From the NCBI GenBank assembly GCA_017990305.1, contig JAGNOB010000171.1, positions 1 to 5,190 on the forward strand: DNA of 5,190 bases, given 5' to 3'. Positions 5,065 through 5,190 of the stretch are shown piece by piece (positions within the stretch are counted from its first letter, which is position 1; the number at the start of each line of letters is the position of its first letter). This DNA comes from Leucobacter sp. (GTDB taxonomy: Bacteria > Actinomycetota > Actinomycetes > Actinomycetales > Microbacteriaceae). The notes under the pieces are model-generated. The model was given only the letters and a program-made list of their open reading frames with translations, was not told the origin of the DNA and searched no databases. A program made the position numbers and the translations under genes.

Positions 5065-5190
5065 CTATCCACCTGAATCGTCACGCTCGGCCTCGGCAAG
5101 CTCAGCGTAATCAATGTGCGCGCTGTCGCGGGAGTTGAGCCAGCCGTCGGGGAGCTTCGGCTGCTTCGGGCTTCCTGCTCGCCCGCGCTG
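5065..5190 (-). CDS. 3' end of a gene resembling tRNA-dihydrouridine synthase DusB (5' truncated)
   Basis: The minus strand is open from the window edge to TAG at 5067-5065, giving 41 residues. The tail contains RGRAGSPK (2-9), LPDGWLNSR (13-21), an acidic stretch and a final SGG. The RGRxGSPK...LPDGWL ending followed by SGG resembles the C-terminus of actinobacterial DusB-type enzymes, which reduce uridine to dihydrouridine in tRNA D-loops. From memory, that gene often precedes dgt in related genomes. The catalytic barrel lies outside the window, so the name depends on a short tail and on context. That this stretch is coding is much safer: its last codons hold the dgt ribosome-binding site, and the stop is four bases before the dgt start, a typical coupled operon junction. 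Confidence 0.65.
   Translation of the reverse strand, partial: QRGRAGSPKQPKLPDGWLNSRDSAHIDYAELAEAERDDSGG
5069..5074 (-). promoter_or_regulatory. Ribosome-binding site that decides the dgt start
   Basis: AGGTGG on the minus strand is embedded in the last codons of the upstream gene, eight bases before the GTG at 5060-5058. Neither the ATG at 5045 nor the TTG at 5114 has a comparable site. Confidence 0.6.

Noticed and set aside
4053..5138. 361-codon open frame on the plus strand opposite dgt
   Set aside because: It runs antisense to a gene whose HD motifs are unmistakable. The translation is arginine- and alanine-rich without any recognisable domain, which is typical of the opposite strand of a GC-rich gene.
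1..5190. Search for a mobile element, CRISPR array, defence or biosynthetic system, or riboswitch
   Set aside because: There are no direct-repeat arrays, transposase or integrase motifs, toxin-antitoxin-sized gene pairs or conserved riboswitch cores. All substantial coding space is taken by housekeeping families, and no gap exceeds about 110 bp.

Overview
The window looks like a core chromosomal segment of a high-GC actinobacterium, most likely one of the Microbacteriaceae. This rests on the GC-rich codon choice, frequent GTG starts, short intergenic gaps, TAnnnT-type -10 boxes and a dgt-dnaG pair behind what looks like the end of dusB. The family-level placement is an inference from style and gene order, not from a search. 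No mobile element, CRISPR array, defence gene or horizontally acquired island is visible. I did not find an undescribed multi-gene system.

Layout: almost everything is read on the minus strand, from right to left. At the right edge (5190-5065) is the 3' end of a gene whose tail resembles the tRNA-dihydrouridine synthase DusB. Four bases later begins a dGTPase-like HD-domain triphosphohydrolase (dgt, 5060-3774). It is followed after 42 bp by DNA primase (dnaG, 3731-1878), and 12 bp beyond dnaG by an oligopeptide-type ABC ATPase with no permease beside it (1865-1020). This run looks like one operon, with a possible internal promoter at dnaG that would give a leaderless mRNA.

Left of the operon, a promoter-like pair (970-999) precedes tRNA-Asn(GUU) (947-875). 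That tRNA is followed by a strong intrinsic terminator (869-836), which lies directly upstream of the ribosome-binding site of a gamma-class carbonic anhydrase gene (818-282). A 112-bp gap with two hairpins and a candidate -10 box leads to tRNA-Gly(UCC) (169-96). At the left edge, the end of an unidentified plus-strand gene (stop at 51-53) converges on the tRNA. The two transcripts are separated by a 40-bp perfect palindrome (55-94) that probably terminates both.

Together the genes serve housekeeping roles: tRNA supply and modification, dNTP-pool control, replication priming and CO2/bicarbonate chemistry. The most interesting points are regulatory: the possible leaderless dnaG start, a carbonic anhydrase gene with almost no room for its own promoter behind a terminator hairpin, the orphan ABC ATPase in the primase operon, and the hairpin abutting the 5' end of tRNA-Gly.
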